Assembly: GCF_010389155.1 (NCBI RefSeq)
Contig: NC_057761.1
Span: 4,280,501-4,344,500 of the forward strand
Origin: Erigeron canadensis
Taxonomy: Eukaryota > Streptophyta > Magnoliopsida > Asterales > Asteraceae
Length of the DNA: 64,000 bases
Direction of reading: 5' to 3'
Numbering within the stretch: the stretch's first letter is position 1; each line of letters begins with the position of its first letter. The notes under the pieces were generated by a model. That model did no database searches, had not been told where the DNA came from, and saw nothing but the letters and a program-made list of their open reading frames with translations. Shown piece by piece: positions 22,625-34,989 of this stretch. The translations under genes and the position numbers were made by a program.

Positions 22625-22659
<35 letters not shown>

Positions 22660-23429
22660 CTACATATTAGGTAATCAAAGTTTTTTGACCTATAATGATA
22701 ACATATTACTACATGTATGCTTTAAATAATGTTATTTCAATAGTGATTATTTTAATGGATCATTTTCATAGTAATGTAATCAAAGTTTCAATTATACACG
22801 AATAAGGATGGATAAAATGTTTGATGGTAACATATTTGATAACTAATACATATTAGGTACCCTAACGAACTAACGAAAACGAATATCATATACTTGATTT
22901 TGTCTAAAGTTCTTTTTATAATGATAACATATAACTATATGTATAAAGTAATTAACTTTATTTCAATATTAGTCATTTTAATAGACTGTTTCTCTTCATA
23001 GTTATGTGATCAAAGTTATGAGTATACACGAATGAGGATAGATAAATGTTTAATGATAACATGTACCGCTCTATAACACGAGCTAATCGAGCTTGAGCTC
23101 TGGCTCCTAAACATGAAAACGAAACTTGAACTAAGTTAATCCTACAAGTATTCAAATAACTATATATACGAGCTTCAAGCTTGAGCTTGAATTCAGCTCC
23201 ACCTACTAAACATGGAAACGAAACTCGAACTAAGTTAATCTTACAAGTATTCAAATAACTATATATACGAGCTTCGAGCTTGAGCTCGAACACTAATGAG
23301 TCGAGTTGAGCTCGAGCTCAATTTTGAATATTTATACGAGCTCGAACTCGAGCTCGATTCGAGTAATAAATAAACAAACAAGCCTAAATATACTGAAACT
23401 CGACTCGACTCAGCTCGTTCCCACCCCTA
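21867..23429. mobile_element. hAT-type non-autonomous element, 1563 bp
   Basis: The element starts TAGGGGTGATAATCGAGC and ends GCTCGTTCCCACCCCTA, a hAT-like inverted terminal pair. The flanks CCCTGGTC (21859-21866) and CCCTGGCC (23430-23437) are an 8-bp duplication with one mismatch. The subterminal regions are packed with GAGCTCGAGC-type motifs. The right third contains a tandem duplication of about 99 bp (about 23089-23285, the AAACATGRAAACGAAACT block occurring twice). The centre (22100-22990) is AT-rich. No transposase was seen. It sits between box A and box B of the SINE. Confidence 0.75.
22627..22657. repeat. (TA)n microsatellite
   Basis: About 15 uninterrupted TA units inside the AT-rich centre of the hAT element. 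Confidence 0.9.
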
Positions 23430-23772
23430 CCCTGGCCTTTGGAAATAGAGGTCATGGGTTCGATCCTCATCTCATGCAAAGGTTGGAGGGTCTTTTCTAC
23501 AATTTAGGTAGAAAATGGAAGCATCTCTACTTAGGTAGAGGTAAGGTCTGTTTACACCCTACACTCTTTTTAGTGTGAATAAATTTCTACACACCTTTTA
23601 CCTTTAGTTCTACATATTTTTACACAAATAAAAGCGTGAAATTTTTTTTTCACATAGACAAATTCAACATTATTTGTAGTGACATTTTAACCTGCTTCAT
23701 ACACAATCGAGGTATTGGGACTCAAATCTCACGAAAGGCGCCACTGAGCAATTTTCTTTAGCGGTATCTGAA

Positions 23773-25064
23773 AATTTTATATGATGGTTGACATAGGTTT
23801 ATAATGGAGAATATTTTGTAATTTGTTTCTTAACAATTAGTTAATGTATAATTGGTTAATAATACATTATGTATTTCTTTTAATTATAAAAAGTTTTATT
23901 TATTATTTCTAATATATGATTTTCAAATTAAAAGAAATTAATTAAAATAATTATTTTTAAGAATAAATTCAAATTAAATAAGTTACATGTGAAAAAAAAA
24001 AGTTAGACTATATATGTTATTAATATAGATTTATAGCTAAAATCATTGTTAAATCTATTATATAAATTAAACAAAATTTTAATTACATCATTATTTTTAG
24101 AAAAAACCTTATTTGGCATATCTAGACTTCTTCTTATCAATTAAACTTTTTATATAATTGTATTTTTGACATCATATTAAATTTTGTTTTTAATCCATCA
24201 TTAAAAAGTTTCTCGAAAATAAGAAAACTTAATATAAAATAATATATTTTTTTGAAGATCTAATAATATATCATTTTTTTTAGAATAACATCTCATTATT
24301 TTTATTTTCATTTTCTTTTTAATTTGATCAATCATTTATTGAAATTTAAATTTGATTCAAAAAACACGTATTACGTTACTTAATTTAGTTTAGTTTTCTT
24401 AATTATGTTTCTTTATCATTAGTATGAGTTCAAATGATAGTTAGAAATTCCTATAGTAAAAGAAATATAAGTAAAATGTATAATTACTATATATTTCATC
24501 AACACTTTTACGTTTTTGTCTTGCGTAAAAATACTTTAGTCTGAGTGTTATTCACCTCTTTTAAAATTTTCAGTTGTAACATGATAATGGTTCGATGGTT
24601 TTTAATTTTATGGTCAACTTTTATAAAACTGTAATTAGTGTTATATTTTGTATACATATTATGTATGCTCATCACCTATATGTCTTTGATATACCCAGAT
24701 ATCACTCGAATTGATAAGCTAATATCTAAGTAATCATGTATTCTTTCTTAAATGATTCTTTACTTTGAATATTATTTTGGAAGTAAAGCTAACAACAATA
24801 AGTATGGGACGTAGAAGTCTAGGATGATATTAAACATCATTTTAATGCTATATCAGTTTTAACTAATTAATTCATCATTTTTGGATCGTCATGGGATGAA
24901 CGATGATGTGCATAACATTATCTTTTTTATATTTGTAGAAATTACTTAAATTGCTCTTTAAACTAAATTATACATTGATAACAAAAGAAAAATACATTTA
25001 TAAAAATAGCATTATATATTTACATCACAACAAGAGTTAGTAACGCATTTTGTTTTAACGATAA
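23773..25064. other. AT-rich stretch, nothing recognised
   Basis: Very AT-rich with many short homopolymers. No gene, terminal repeat or tRNA-like box pair could be supported on either strand. Confidence 0.5.
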
Positions 25065-25460
25065 CTAGTTAATCAACCCGAGTTCAACCCGGATATGTTA
25101 ATTAAAATTTTAAAATTGTAAAATATATTAAATATATATATAATGTTTGTTATTAAAACATTATAATTTGATATAAATCTAATAATTCAACTAACACAAT
25201 AATCATATAGTTAATAAATCAACTAACACAATAATATATTTTAAAATAAAATTGACTACTGTATTAAATAAATAAAAAAGGACATTTTATTTTTAATATT
25301 ATATAAGAGAGAATTTTTTTCTTTAAATAATGATTAATACTATTATTAAACATGTAAAGTGTTATTTCTATTTTATTTATATATGAAATATGGATTTGCC
25401 ACATAAAAAAATTTCAAAAAATACTTATAGAAAACAATCTTGTCTTATTATATATAGAGA
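25065..25460 (-). mobile_element. Non-autonomous Helitron, 396 bp, minus strand
   Basis: On the minus strand it starts with the canonical TCTCTATATATAATAAGAC (5' TC at plus 25459-25460) directly after an A. It ends with an imperfect hairpin (CCGGGTTGAACTCGGGTT), a short spacer and CTAG at plus 25065-25068, followed by T. Insertion between A and T, TC and CTRR ends and the 3' hairpin all fit. No coding capacity. Confidence 0.75.
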
Positions 25461-25891
25461 TTCGATAAACATAAAGATCAGTTAATGTATTACATGTATT
25501 TTTGTTAATATATAAAAATATATCAACGTTCATCTTGAACTAGCATACTACTCGTGCAATGCAATATTGTTCGTAACTGTGACGATGTGGTGGTGGGGAC
25601 GACTATTGATGGTAGAGGCGGCGTCGAGTGCTGCAGATAATTAATGTAAAAGTAATCGATGTAAAAGGTTAATAAAGATATTTTAAAAGATAAAGGACTG
25701 ATAGTGTAGTGTAATATAATTTTTAAGGGTATTATAGACATTTCACATACAACTTTTAACAATTAAGGTTTGGTAAAAAGTTATTGGACATTTAAATTTA
25801 AAGACTTAAATAATTAAAGGTGATCATAATAAGGTAAGGAGCTAAATTCTTCATAAAAACATTAAAAAAAATAATTATATCGAAAATTATA
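25461..25891. other. Intergenic, nothing firmly recognised
   Basis: It contains a G-rich patch (GTGGTGGTGGGGACGAC near 25588) that recurs in altered form near 26205-26230, so it is probably repeat-derived. No terminus was identified. Confidence 0.35.
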
Positions 25892-27431
25892 TAGTATATA
25901 TATATATATTGTTGGTAGAGCTAAGAGAAAAAAATAAGATTATATTTTGATCATGACCATTCAAATTAATACATACATTAATCCTAGCCCTTGAAACTAA
26001 TAGTCAAACTTTACTTATTTATATATGGAAATGCACTTTAATTTTGGTTTAGCAGTACTGGAGATGAGTAATTACGTATTATATATGGTACCATTAAGTT
26101 TGAAATTTCAAGAAACAAATATTGAAGGCATGTATACCGAATGTTTGCACAATTGGATCAAACAGATATATATTAAATCAACAAGGCCATGCTAATTAAA
26201 CAAACTAGGAGGTGGTCGCACAACGTGACGACAATGATGACAGCGATATGGAGTAGTTATTAAAGTAAAAATAATTGATGCAAATGAGGATAGTATAGTT
26301 TTTTACAAGTTGATGGATGTGTGTTATGAATAAATTTGTTAATGGTATTATAAGTTTATTATGTACAAATATTTAAATTAATGAATGAAAGATATAGGTA
26401 GTTTGGGTACATAGAGATTAAAAAATATTTTAGGTTAGGTTGATGTAGTATATGAATTGAGAAAGGGTTAAAAGTTAAAAGTATTTTGGGTTTTTTAAAG
26501 ATATAAAGTTAAAAAAATAAGAGGGATAGTTTGTTTATAAAGGAGTAAAGATATGGATTGTTAAATACAATCATATATATAATCTTGATCGAAAAAGGAT
26601 GTTGCTTGATAAAGTTGAGAATATTGTGCTATCCACAAACCCGGTTTGAACATTAAGTTTTAGGACAGATTTTTCATCGGTGGTCCATAACCTACTTGAA
26701 TATGAGCTTCCAACCTAAAAAAAGTTGAGAGTAGGTGGGTCAAATGGGATGGTGAGTTCGCTGGTTGATTTTAGGTGAAACATGCGGTATGGGATGTAAG
26801 TTGATGGGCTGGCAGATTGATTTCAGGTTAATGGGTTGTAGATTGTCGGGTTTGTTCGTCAAATAGGTTAGTGGGTCGATCTATTAATTTTTTTTTTATC
26901 ATTAAACGAAATGCATATATCGTCAAATAGGTTAATTTCATGTCACATGGGTTGGTGGGTTGGTAGGTTGGCTTCTTAAATGGGTTGGTGGGTTGACCTC
27001 AAATAATATGGATTGGTGGGTTGACGAGTTGATTTGAAGTCAAAATGAGTTGTGGGTTATCGAATCAAATATGTTAGTGTGTCGACCTATTTAAAAACAT
27101 TATATAAATTTAATTATTTTTGGGTTGACGGATTGACTTATTAAACCAAAAGGTCAACCTAACCCCGACCCACAAAAAGCAAGTTGGCGGATTATCGGGT
27201 CGAGTTTCGCAACCCTAACCAAGTTTTTTGAGTCGGTTTCAAGTCGAACTTCGGGTAAGGTCAAGTATTGACAATCTTAATATATATCAAACCGACTCTA
27301 TGTATGGTATATCAAAAGTTGTGTAAATTTAAGACTTTATTTTAAAGTTATGCTCCACAATAAACTTTATTTTTGAGTAAAAGGCTTTTTAGTTACTTGG
27401 TAACCCGGTCACCGACCGGGTATTGATCTAG
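25892..27431 (+). mobile_element. Helitron-like unit A of a head-to-tail array
   Basis: The unit opens with a TA-run and TTGTTGGTAGAGC (from 25909). It ends with the hairpin CCCGGTC-ACC-GACCGGG (27404-27420), seven bases and CTAG (27428-27431) followed by T. The inner right half is a degenerate GGGTTGGTGGGTTGA-type repeat (about 26700-27080) and a shared block including TAAACTTTATTTTTGA. It is assigned as Helitron from the 3' end; a classical 5' TC was not seen. Confidence 0.55.
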
Positions 27432-28991
27432 TTATATATATATTGTTGGTAGAGCATAAAGAAAATATTATGAATTCTCTTGATTTTTATTGGTTAAAAA
27501 GATGATTTCTTTGTGTTATGATTAGTTGACAGTTTTGGAAAGTATTTAAGGCCTCTTTAAATATAAACAACATCACCATAGTAATTGGAAAGATATGGTT
27601 TTTTTCAAATAAGTAGTTTCTAAACTGAATTCTAATTCTCCTCTGTATTTTTCTATGTCGCTAGCCACGTAATTTAGAATGCACATGTTTTACTTTAATT
27701 TCAATTTGTATAAAAATAAGGAAGGATTTTAAGATGAGATATGATATAATTACACGTAAACAATAAAACAACAAAGCTCATCTTGATAACTTATTCATTA
27801 TGAATGAAACGGACTAAATGTGTGTAATCACGAATGAATGTTAGAGGTCTATTAACCGCGATGACTAATAATACAAAATTATATATCGTCATATCAACAA
27901 AAATATATACCTTTTGATTTATATATACATTCATCTTGTAAATAAATAAACAATCATAGCACTTAATTTTAATATTACACACATTAAATTAGACAAATTT
28001 AACCACATGGTCTTTGGGCCCCTCTTTGATGTTCTGGTAGAGGGAATATTGGCTTGAAGACCAGGGACCGAATCTCAATTCCCATGGTTCAGGCATTTAC
28101 CTCTTCAGACGCGTGTGGGCCGTGTTATCGCACCCTTGGTCTCCAGGGGTGCCTTCGGGTCCCCACCATTACCTTACTGCCTACTTGGATGTCACTGTTA
28201 GGGTTGAACCATTAACCAACTAATATGTCATTTTGTGGAAAGAAAAAAAAAATTAAACAAATTTGACTTTGCATATTAAGGTGGAATAATGGAGTTTTAA
28301 AAAGACTTGGTTCCAATCCATACAAACCTAAAATGTAAGTGAGTAAAATATGATGGCGTCGTAAAAAAACTTGAGTAACAAAAAATGTTAATCAATATCC
28401 GTTTACAATAATGCACGGGTAAATAGTTATATATATATAACAATATTTAAAATAAATATAAATATAATATTATTATAATGGGTTCAGGTTAACGGGTTCG
28501 AGTTGGCGAGTTGAAAATTCCCAACCTAAACCTGACTTGATATCAAAATCGACTTGGAAATCACAACCAAAACCGTCAAACCCGTCAACCCGAACCTAAC
28601 CACTAACACACAAAAAAAGAACGGGTTGGCACTAGGTTGGTGGGTTGATTTCAAGTCACATGGGTTGATGGGTTGGTAGGTGGGTGCGTCAAATGGGTTG
28701 ATCTCAAGTAATATAGGTTGGTGGGTTGACGGGTTGATTTCACTTCAAATGGGTCTTCGGATTAAATGAGTTGGTAAGTCGACCTATTAAAAAATATTAC
28801 ATAAATTTAAATACTTTTGGGCTGACAGGTTGCCTTATTAACCCAAAAGGTCAACTGGACCCCGACAAAAAAAAGTGTACGGATTAAGATTTTATTTTAA
28901 CATTAAGATGGATTTCATGATAAACTTTATTTTTGATTAAAAGCTTTTAAACATACCTGGTTACCCGGTCACCGACCGGGTATTAATCTAG
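27432..28991 (+). mobile_element. Helitron-like unit B
   Basis: It begins immediately after the CTAG of unit A with a TA-run and TTGTTGGTAGAGC (27443-27455). It ends with the same perfect hairpin (28964-28980) and CTAG (28988-28991). The length, 1560 bp, is near that of unit A (1540 bp). It shares the GGTTGGTGGGTTG-rich right half with A. A segment at about 28020-28180 (box-B-like GGGACCGAATCTCAATTCC) is different sequence and may be a nested SINE. Confidence 0.52.
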
Positions 28992-30905
28992 TATATATTG
29001 TTGGTAGAGCTAAGAGAAAAAAATAAATCTAATATTTAATCTAAACCATTGAAAATAAAACACAACTTAATCCTAACCATTGAAATAAAAGTTAGATATG
29101 GAAACTAATTTATTATATTAAAAAGATGAATGTATTAATTATCTCCCTTCCAAATTTATAAAACTAATAATAAGTACACATATAAGAAAAATGGACCGTG
29201 TAATTAAATGAGAATATGAATTGTAAACATGGTTTGTGTTCGTTTTTCATGAGTTAATTTGTATTCCATCTTTACCATATCCATGTTGTAAATCATTTCT
29301 ATATGATTAAACTATAAAATAAAATTTTGTCATATTATATTTATATATATTATATATAAATTGTTGGTAGAACATATTAAAAAAACAAAACTATTTTTTT
29401 ATCTTGACCATTTAAAATCATTTCATATTTTAATCTTAACCATTTAAAATACTTTTATATTTATGTTAACATGATACTCATAGAGTCATAATTATATTCT
29501 ACCAAAAAGATAGAAATGCTAATTTATGAGGACCATAAGTGTCATAGGTCAAATGAGTTTTGCTAGCTTTATTAATTAAGTAATTATTGATTTGATGATA
29601 AAAATTTAAGGATTTAATTCATAACTTTTACCCATATCAAAGTTAATGATAAAATGTTTAATATGAACATTTCGGAAAAAAAAATAGGATAAAAAGATTT
29701 CAAAAAACAAAATAAAATAACGAATCCCCGATTATAGTAAGTAAAAACTTTAAGAAAAATCATATAAATATGTATAAAAAGTAAAAAACAAAAATAAAAT
29801 ATTTTTAGGAGAACCTAATACCCAACAGTCAATAAGTAAGCGGAAATTTAGCGGCTTCGGGTCCAGGTTTGCAGGGGGGGGATTTCTAATCGGGTTTGAA
29901 TTTGAAATTACCTAAATACTACCCGTTGGTAAGGATAAGGGTAATATGGTAGAATTATTATCCTTTAGATTTAATGATTTAAGACCAACTTGTATGCTTT
30001 ATAGTAATGTTGATTAGGTAGACTCGGGTCTCATTGGTGGGTTGAAAAACTTTGGCCCTAACTCAATCCAGGCCTGACCGCGGTCGACCAGGTTAATACG
30101 TTGGCGGGTTGATATGTCAGATAAAATGGTTTCGTTCAAGTGGGTTTAATGTTAGTGCTTTCAAGTAGGTTGGTTTTGAATCAAGTCGGTCAAATGAGTT
30201 GCTTTTTAAATCAACTGGGTTGCCGGGTTTGCAGGTCAAATGTGATGGTTTTAGGTCGAGTTGGTCAGTAATAATTAGGTTTTTAGGATTGGCGGGTTGG
30301 CCTAACAACCTTGGTAGAGTTGGGGAATTAGTAGAATGAAAATCTCGAACCCTAATTCGACCCACTATAAATTCCAGTTTGAAACCTGGATCTACACGAG
30401 TTCATCTGGGTGGACTTCCGTCAACCTGATTAATAAATGGGTTGGAGGGTTGGCAGGTCAAATAGGTTGGTTTTGGGTCAAATGACTTTGATGTTAATGC
30501 TTTCAATTGGATTTATTTTAGGTCATGGTCAAATTGGTAGTTTTAAGGTTAGAAAAGATGACAGGTCAAATTGATTGGTTTTAGTCAATTAGTTCAAATG
30601 AGTTGTTTTGAATCAAATGAGTTAGCGGGCTGGTAAATCAAATAAGTTGTTTTCGGGTTTGTTGTTTTTTGGTAAGTTAGATTTTGAGTTAGATCAAGTA
30701 TTGATAGCTTTATAATCTCGGGGTATTGAAAACATTTTATATGCAACCGACGACAAAAATAATATCCATAGTTTCATATACATAACTCATTTGTAAACTC
30801 TTAGCTCAATATGTGATCTTATATAATGTATCATGTTATTAGGACCATACATTGTTTTTTATCCGGATTTTGTTTAACCCGGTCAACGACCGGGTATTAA
30901 TTTAG
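28992..30905 (+). mobile_element. Helitron-like units C and D, C truncated
   Basis: Two further 5' motifs occur: TTGTTGGTAGAGC at 28998-29010, directly after the CTAG of unit B, and TTGTTGGTAGAAC at 29361-29373. Only one 3' end follows: hairpin CCCGGTC-AAC-GACCGGG (30878-30894) and TTAG (30902-30905), a decayed CTAG. Unit C therefore has lost its 3' part (or D inserted into it). The stretch 30000-30700 is the degenerate GGGTTGGT/GGTCAAAT repeat seen in A and B. Confidence 0.45.
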
Positions 30906-32100
30906 TTTATATTGTAGACAGATATCTCTAACAATTAGGAAATTCATGTCAAGTTGTTAACAACTTTTTCTTTTCTAAGATAAAATGAAATTTAACAAAT
31001 TTTTCTTTTTCAAAAAGAAAAGTTACATATTTCATTATTGTTTATCTGCGTGAAATAGTTAATGAAAATATTCATTTTAATCGTTGTAAAATACTACTTA
31101 TAATGCATTTTAAAGTATCAACAATTCACTATTGTCATAGTAAAATGAAGTAATGAAACTGTAATGGCATCTTTTTCAGTCTTTTGCACTAGTGCTTATT
31201 GGGCTCTAGGCTTTAGAGCCCGTTTAATTTGGTTCTACAGCAAAACTGAAGGAGAAATAAATAAATAATCACTCGCGACTTCAAATATTAAAATTTTTTT
31301 ATCTCATAATAAATTATTTTTTTTGATATATTTATTTGTAGATTTATTATGGCTTTTAGTAATTTCTTTACCTAAAATCATTTATAATATAACAAAAGAA
31401 TAATAAAGTAAAATAAAAGATTGTAATTAGTTAATAAGTAGTTAGAAATTTTCTTTAAGTAGAGATAAAAGAACGATGTGGGTCTTTTTAGTGGTATAAG
31501 AATAATTTCAATCGACTTAAAATTTATTAATGAAAAGAAGTTGTATAAAGTGGCTCAATTGATGCACAACATTTTTTCATTGTTTTTTAACTCGTTAATG
31601 TAACATAGCTAGTGATTTTATATGATTACAAGATGGACTCTAACACTGTGTTTTTGAGATCAATTTATAAAAGAAAAGAAAAGATTGGAAGATAAACTTG
31701 GATCTTTTCTAATCACCCCAAATGTGGGGAGAAATTTTTTTAAACAAAAATAAATAAATTATCCCTTCAAATCATATCATTTCACTTCTTTTCTATCCTA
31801 AAAATAAATTCAAAAACACAACTAATTTTATAATCCATTGTATTCCTTTCTTTTCTTTCATTGAAAAAACTTAAGAACATAGTGTAATATTCAGTATTCC
31901 CTCTATATTGTTTACATAGAGTTGAGGGAAGATAAGTGAGGGTAAATAAGTAATTTACATTCAAGTAAATAAAATCTAAAAAGAGGTTATCCGTTTAATA
32001 CCCCTATCGATTTGATGCTCAGTGTCGTTGCCGGGGCCGACCTTGATTATCACACACAGGTTGAAACGGAGAGCGACCTTCATTGGGTGAATTATGTTGG

Positions 32101-32103
<3 letters not shown>
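30906..32103. other. Intergenic, nothing recognised
   Basis: AT-rich. A short inverted patch, GGGCTCTAGGCTTTAGAGCCC, lies near 31200. A GC-richer patch at about 32000-32090 (TTTGATGCTCAGTGTCG) resembles TTTGATGCTTGGCGTCG at 63201-63217 and is probably an old dispersed repeat. Confidence 0.4.

Positions 32104-32175
<72 letters not shown>
32104..32175. repeat. (TA)n microsatellite, about 36 units
   Basis: An uninterrupted TA repeat of roughly 72 bp, the longest of the TA runs in the window. Confidence 0.95.
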
Positions 32176-32178
<3 letters not shown>

Positions 32179-32216
32179 AAAGATGTCCCAAGAAAAGTGA
32201 CCTTGTATGTAAGCTC

Positions 32217-32911
32217 TTTCTCTTATTATATATATATACTAAAAATTAAAGTTGGAATGTGAGGGGGAGTTACTGTAGCTAAAAGTACTCCCCCTTTAGC
32301 ATAAGGTACAAGCCTTTAAAGCATCCAACATAATTAATGAACTTAACGACTGTTTGGTGACGGACTTAACGACCCTTATTTTCTTTTTTTACTGTAGCTA
32401 AGAGTACTCCCCCATTAGCATAAGGTACAAGCCTTTAAAGCATCCAACATAATTAACGGACTTAACGACGGTTAGGTAACAAACCTAACGACTGTTAGGT
32501 GACGGACTTAACGACCCTTATTTTCTTTTTTTTTACTACATAACTTTTACTTTTTAAACTTTCCACCAATTTTTTTTTTTTTTACATTTCCCCTTTTACC
32601 TTTCGTCACATAGCTCTTGCTTTTTAAACTTTCAACATACAAACTTTGTTTTTAGGTATAAAGTTTATTAACTTTTGTACTTTTTTTCATATAACTTTGT
32701 TTTTAAACTTTGCTCTGAAAGTTTTCTTTTATGATATAACTTTTGATTTCTAAATTTTATTACCAAAGTTTCATTTTCTTTACTTTAAACCACATCTTTT
32801 ATTTTCTTAACTTTTGTCACGCAAATTTTGTTTTTCGGCTTAATGTTTTTGTAACTTTTATCACCAGAGTTATATTTTTCTCCCGGAGCAACGCCCGGGT
32901 AGAAATACTAG
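32217..32911 (+). mobile_element. Non-autonomous Helitron with internal tandem duplication
   Basis: The 5' end is TCTTATTATATATATATACT; the exact first base is uncertain (32217-32221). The 3' end is the hairpin CCCGGAGCAACGCCCGGG (32882-32899), a short spacer, CTAG (32908-32911) and T. Inside, a block of about 125 bp (TACTGTAGCTAAAAGTACTC to CTTATTTTC) is repeated in tandem between about 32270 and 32530 with minor changes. No coding capacity. Confidence 0.68.
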
Positions 32912-33640
32912 TTTGGACCATTTATGAACCATTTTTTTTTAGTATTATGAATTTGACCCATTTGCTTAAAAATGGTTTGACTTGGGTTGTGTTTCTTCTC
33001 TAATGGGTAGAACTAAATACTCGTATAAAACTTAGCTAGAAAGGAGACATAGTTAATTGAGCAAGCCATTTGGGTTGTAAAAAGAAAAATGTTTATAGTA
33101 CCACTTGATAAATTCACCACAATGTAAGGTACAAATACTCCCTTGTTTGTCAAAACGAATATGAACATATATGTCTTCTTCTAAAACGGGCCCAAATGAC
33201 TATGTTATGTCCTTTTCCTTTATATGAAACCATTTAGTGAAAGATTCTATTGTTAATCATGCATCTTGATAAAATATATATGTATCTAGTCTATTGTTAA
33301 AACTTGACATGCATAGATAATGCGTTTTTTTTCCTGATATATATTTCGATCACATCTTTAGCCCATAAACACATGTTGTTGTTTTTTTTTTTTTAATTTC
33401 TCTCCTTCATCGATCTTCTTCAATAATCTCTTTGCCCAACACCATCGATGTTTCAAATTCGAGCTGCTGCAAATTCAACCACGGATTCTGTTTTAGCAAA
33501 CCGATAGAACAAACACAGTCGTTTTTTGGTGTAAACCATTAACGAGTGTAAGCCTTTTTATGTCAGCCAGTAATGACGTTTTGTCCATTTCCCAAATGTG
33601 AGAGAATGGACAAAGGGTCATTATTGCGCTGACGCTGTAT
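32912..33640. other. Intergenic, nothing recognised
   Basis: No supported gene or terminal repeat. T-runs occur near 33380, and a C/T-rich stretch follows at 33400-33440. Confidence 0.4.
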
Positions 33641-33649
33641 GTTACATTA

Positions 33650-33978
33650 ATGAGTGAAAAAAACAATGTTGAAGAACTCGAATCACAACTTCAAGGAGAT
33701 TATCCATTATCAAACAACAACCATCCACGGAGATTAAAAAACGTTAAACTCGAAACCCAAAATTCTTATTCGTGTGCCGATGTTTATTGTCCTAATACAA
33801 CAAAACTACAAAGATACAAACCAACAAAGGTTTGAGGAACAAACTGGTGGGTGGAGTTAATAAGGTTGAATTGGTAAAAATGGTGCGTGAGATGGAAGCA
33901 TTGCAAGAGATAGAAGCAAAAGTTAAGCATGCAAGCATGTCATATGTTGATGATATTATGCTGGTGTCACCGAATTAG
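33650..33978 (+). other. Unrecognised coding-like segment, possible small gene or gene fragment
   Basis: ATG at 33650 opens a 61-codon frame with hydrophilic sequence (KNNVEELESQL; SYSCADVYCPNTTKLQ). After a possible GT donor at 33829-33830 or a frame change, a second open stretch (about 33843-33978) reads NKVELVKMVREMEALQEIEA and ends YVDDIMLVSPN stop. It is charged, helical-looking and less AT-rich than its surroundings. I do not recognise the family. It could be two exons of a small plant protein or a decayed fragment; no promoter or polyadenylation evidence supports it as a gene. Confidence 0.3.
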
Positions 33979-34256
33979 ACGAAGTTAAATTAATATCCTC
34001 TTCACTCTTGTTTTTTTTTAAAAGACAACAACGGATAAATGGCTAGCATCCCCTACGCGGATGCGCCCACGTCAGTTCGACTTCTGGCAATGCCCTAAAG
34101 GATTTGCTCCCCATATATTATTTGGGTATAACATTGTTAAACACCCCTTACCACATTTGCATGTGATAGGACCGGGACCCCAAAGAGAAAACCAATTTGT
34201 GGAAAATATCTTCATTAGTTTCACTCTTGTAACAATCTTTGTTTTAATATATGTTT

Positions 34257-34257
34257 A

Positions 34258-34315
<58 letters not shown>
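34257..34315. repeat. (ATT)n microsatellite
   Basis: About 19 uninterrupted ATT units. Confidence 0.95.
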
Positions 34316-34785
34316 GGTTCATGTTAAAACATCGTAACAAATAAAAATCATAACACATATATACTACATATAACGCCCATTGGAAAAAATATATTGTGAG
34401 TCTGTGACAAATAAAAAGAACACCTGACAATAGAAAAAAAAAAGTTGCCCTTGTTTAGTCCTAATTATTTTTTATTTTGCTTTGGACATATTGGTCCTTT
34501 TTTCGAATCTTTTTAATTTTAGGGTTTTTCTGTTTTGTTTTTTTTAACATCTTTTTTATTTTTACTTTTAATTTTTATTATTTTACAAAGTAAATATATG
34601 TATTTGATATGAAAAATTATGAAAATGGTTATGATATTGCTTTGTTTTATTGATGAACCTTCTACCAAACATTTCTATGATTCCGAATTTGTTATATAAA
34701 ATAAATAGACTCGTTTGTGACAACCTTATTAAACATATCTAAGATGGTGTGGTTATGTTATTGTCGAACCTCGATCATTGTAAAT

Positions 34786-34788
<3 letters not shown>

Positions 34789-34834
<46 letters not shown>
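34789..34834. repeat. (TA)n microsatellite
   Basis: About 23 TA units. The rest of 33979-34988 shows no supported gene; a GC-richer patch at 34042-34200 may be an old repeat. Confidence 0.9.
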
Positions 34835-34837
<3 letters not shown>

Positions 34838-34989
34838 CGTATTGCAAATGTTTAAACGACTTTCATATGGAAGTTTTGGATTCTATTTAAGTGGGTATAT
34901 ATGCGATTTTTGAATTTAATAAAAATATATATGATAAGATACAAAATAACTAATTATAAATATCTTAATATATCTCTTATTCCTTTTGT

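Larger units (their letters stand above)
21828..23757. mobile_element. tRNA-derived SINE composite, inverted dimer, split by a hAT element
   Basis: A perfect 15-bp repeat TTAGCGGTATCTGAA flanks the unit (21813-21827 and 23758-23772). Next to the left copy is a plus-strand tRNA-like head: box A GATCAGTGGTAAATACC (about 21844-21860) and, after the hAT insertion, box B GGTCATGGGTTCGATCC (about 23450-23466). Next to the right copy is a minus-strand tRNA-like head: box A TTGCTCAGTGGCGCC (plus coordinates 23737-23751) and box B-like GAGATTTGAGTCCCAAT (23714-23730). The two heads point inward and their tails meet near 23580-23660. One target duplication around two opposed SINE heads is unusual. Pol III boxes are sequence matches only. 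Confidence 0.58.

Noticed and set aside
28020..28180. Possible SINE inside Helitron-like unit B
   Set aside because: Only a box-B-like string is clear; no box A at the right distance and no target duplication.
34042..34200. GC-richer patch that might be a SINE or gene piece
   Set aside because: No convincing box pair, frame or terminal repeat.
34221..34430. Minus-strand frame with a poly-isoleucine tract
   Set aside because: Product of the ATT microsatellite.
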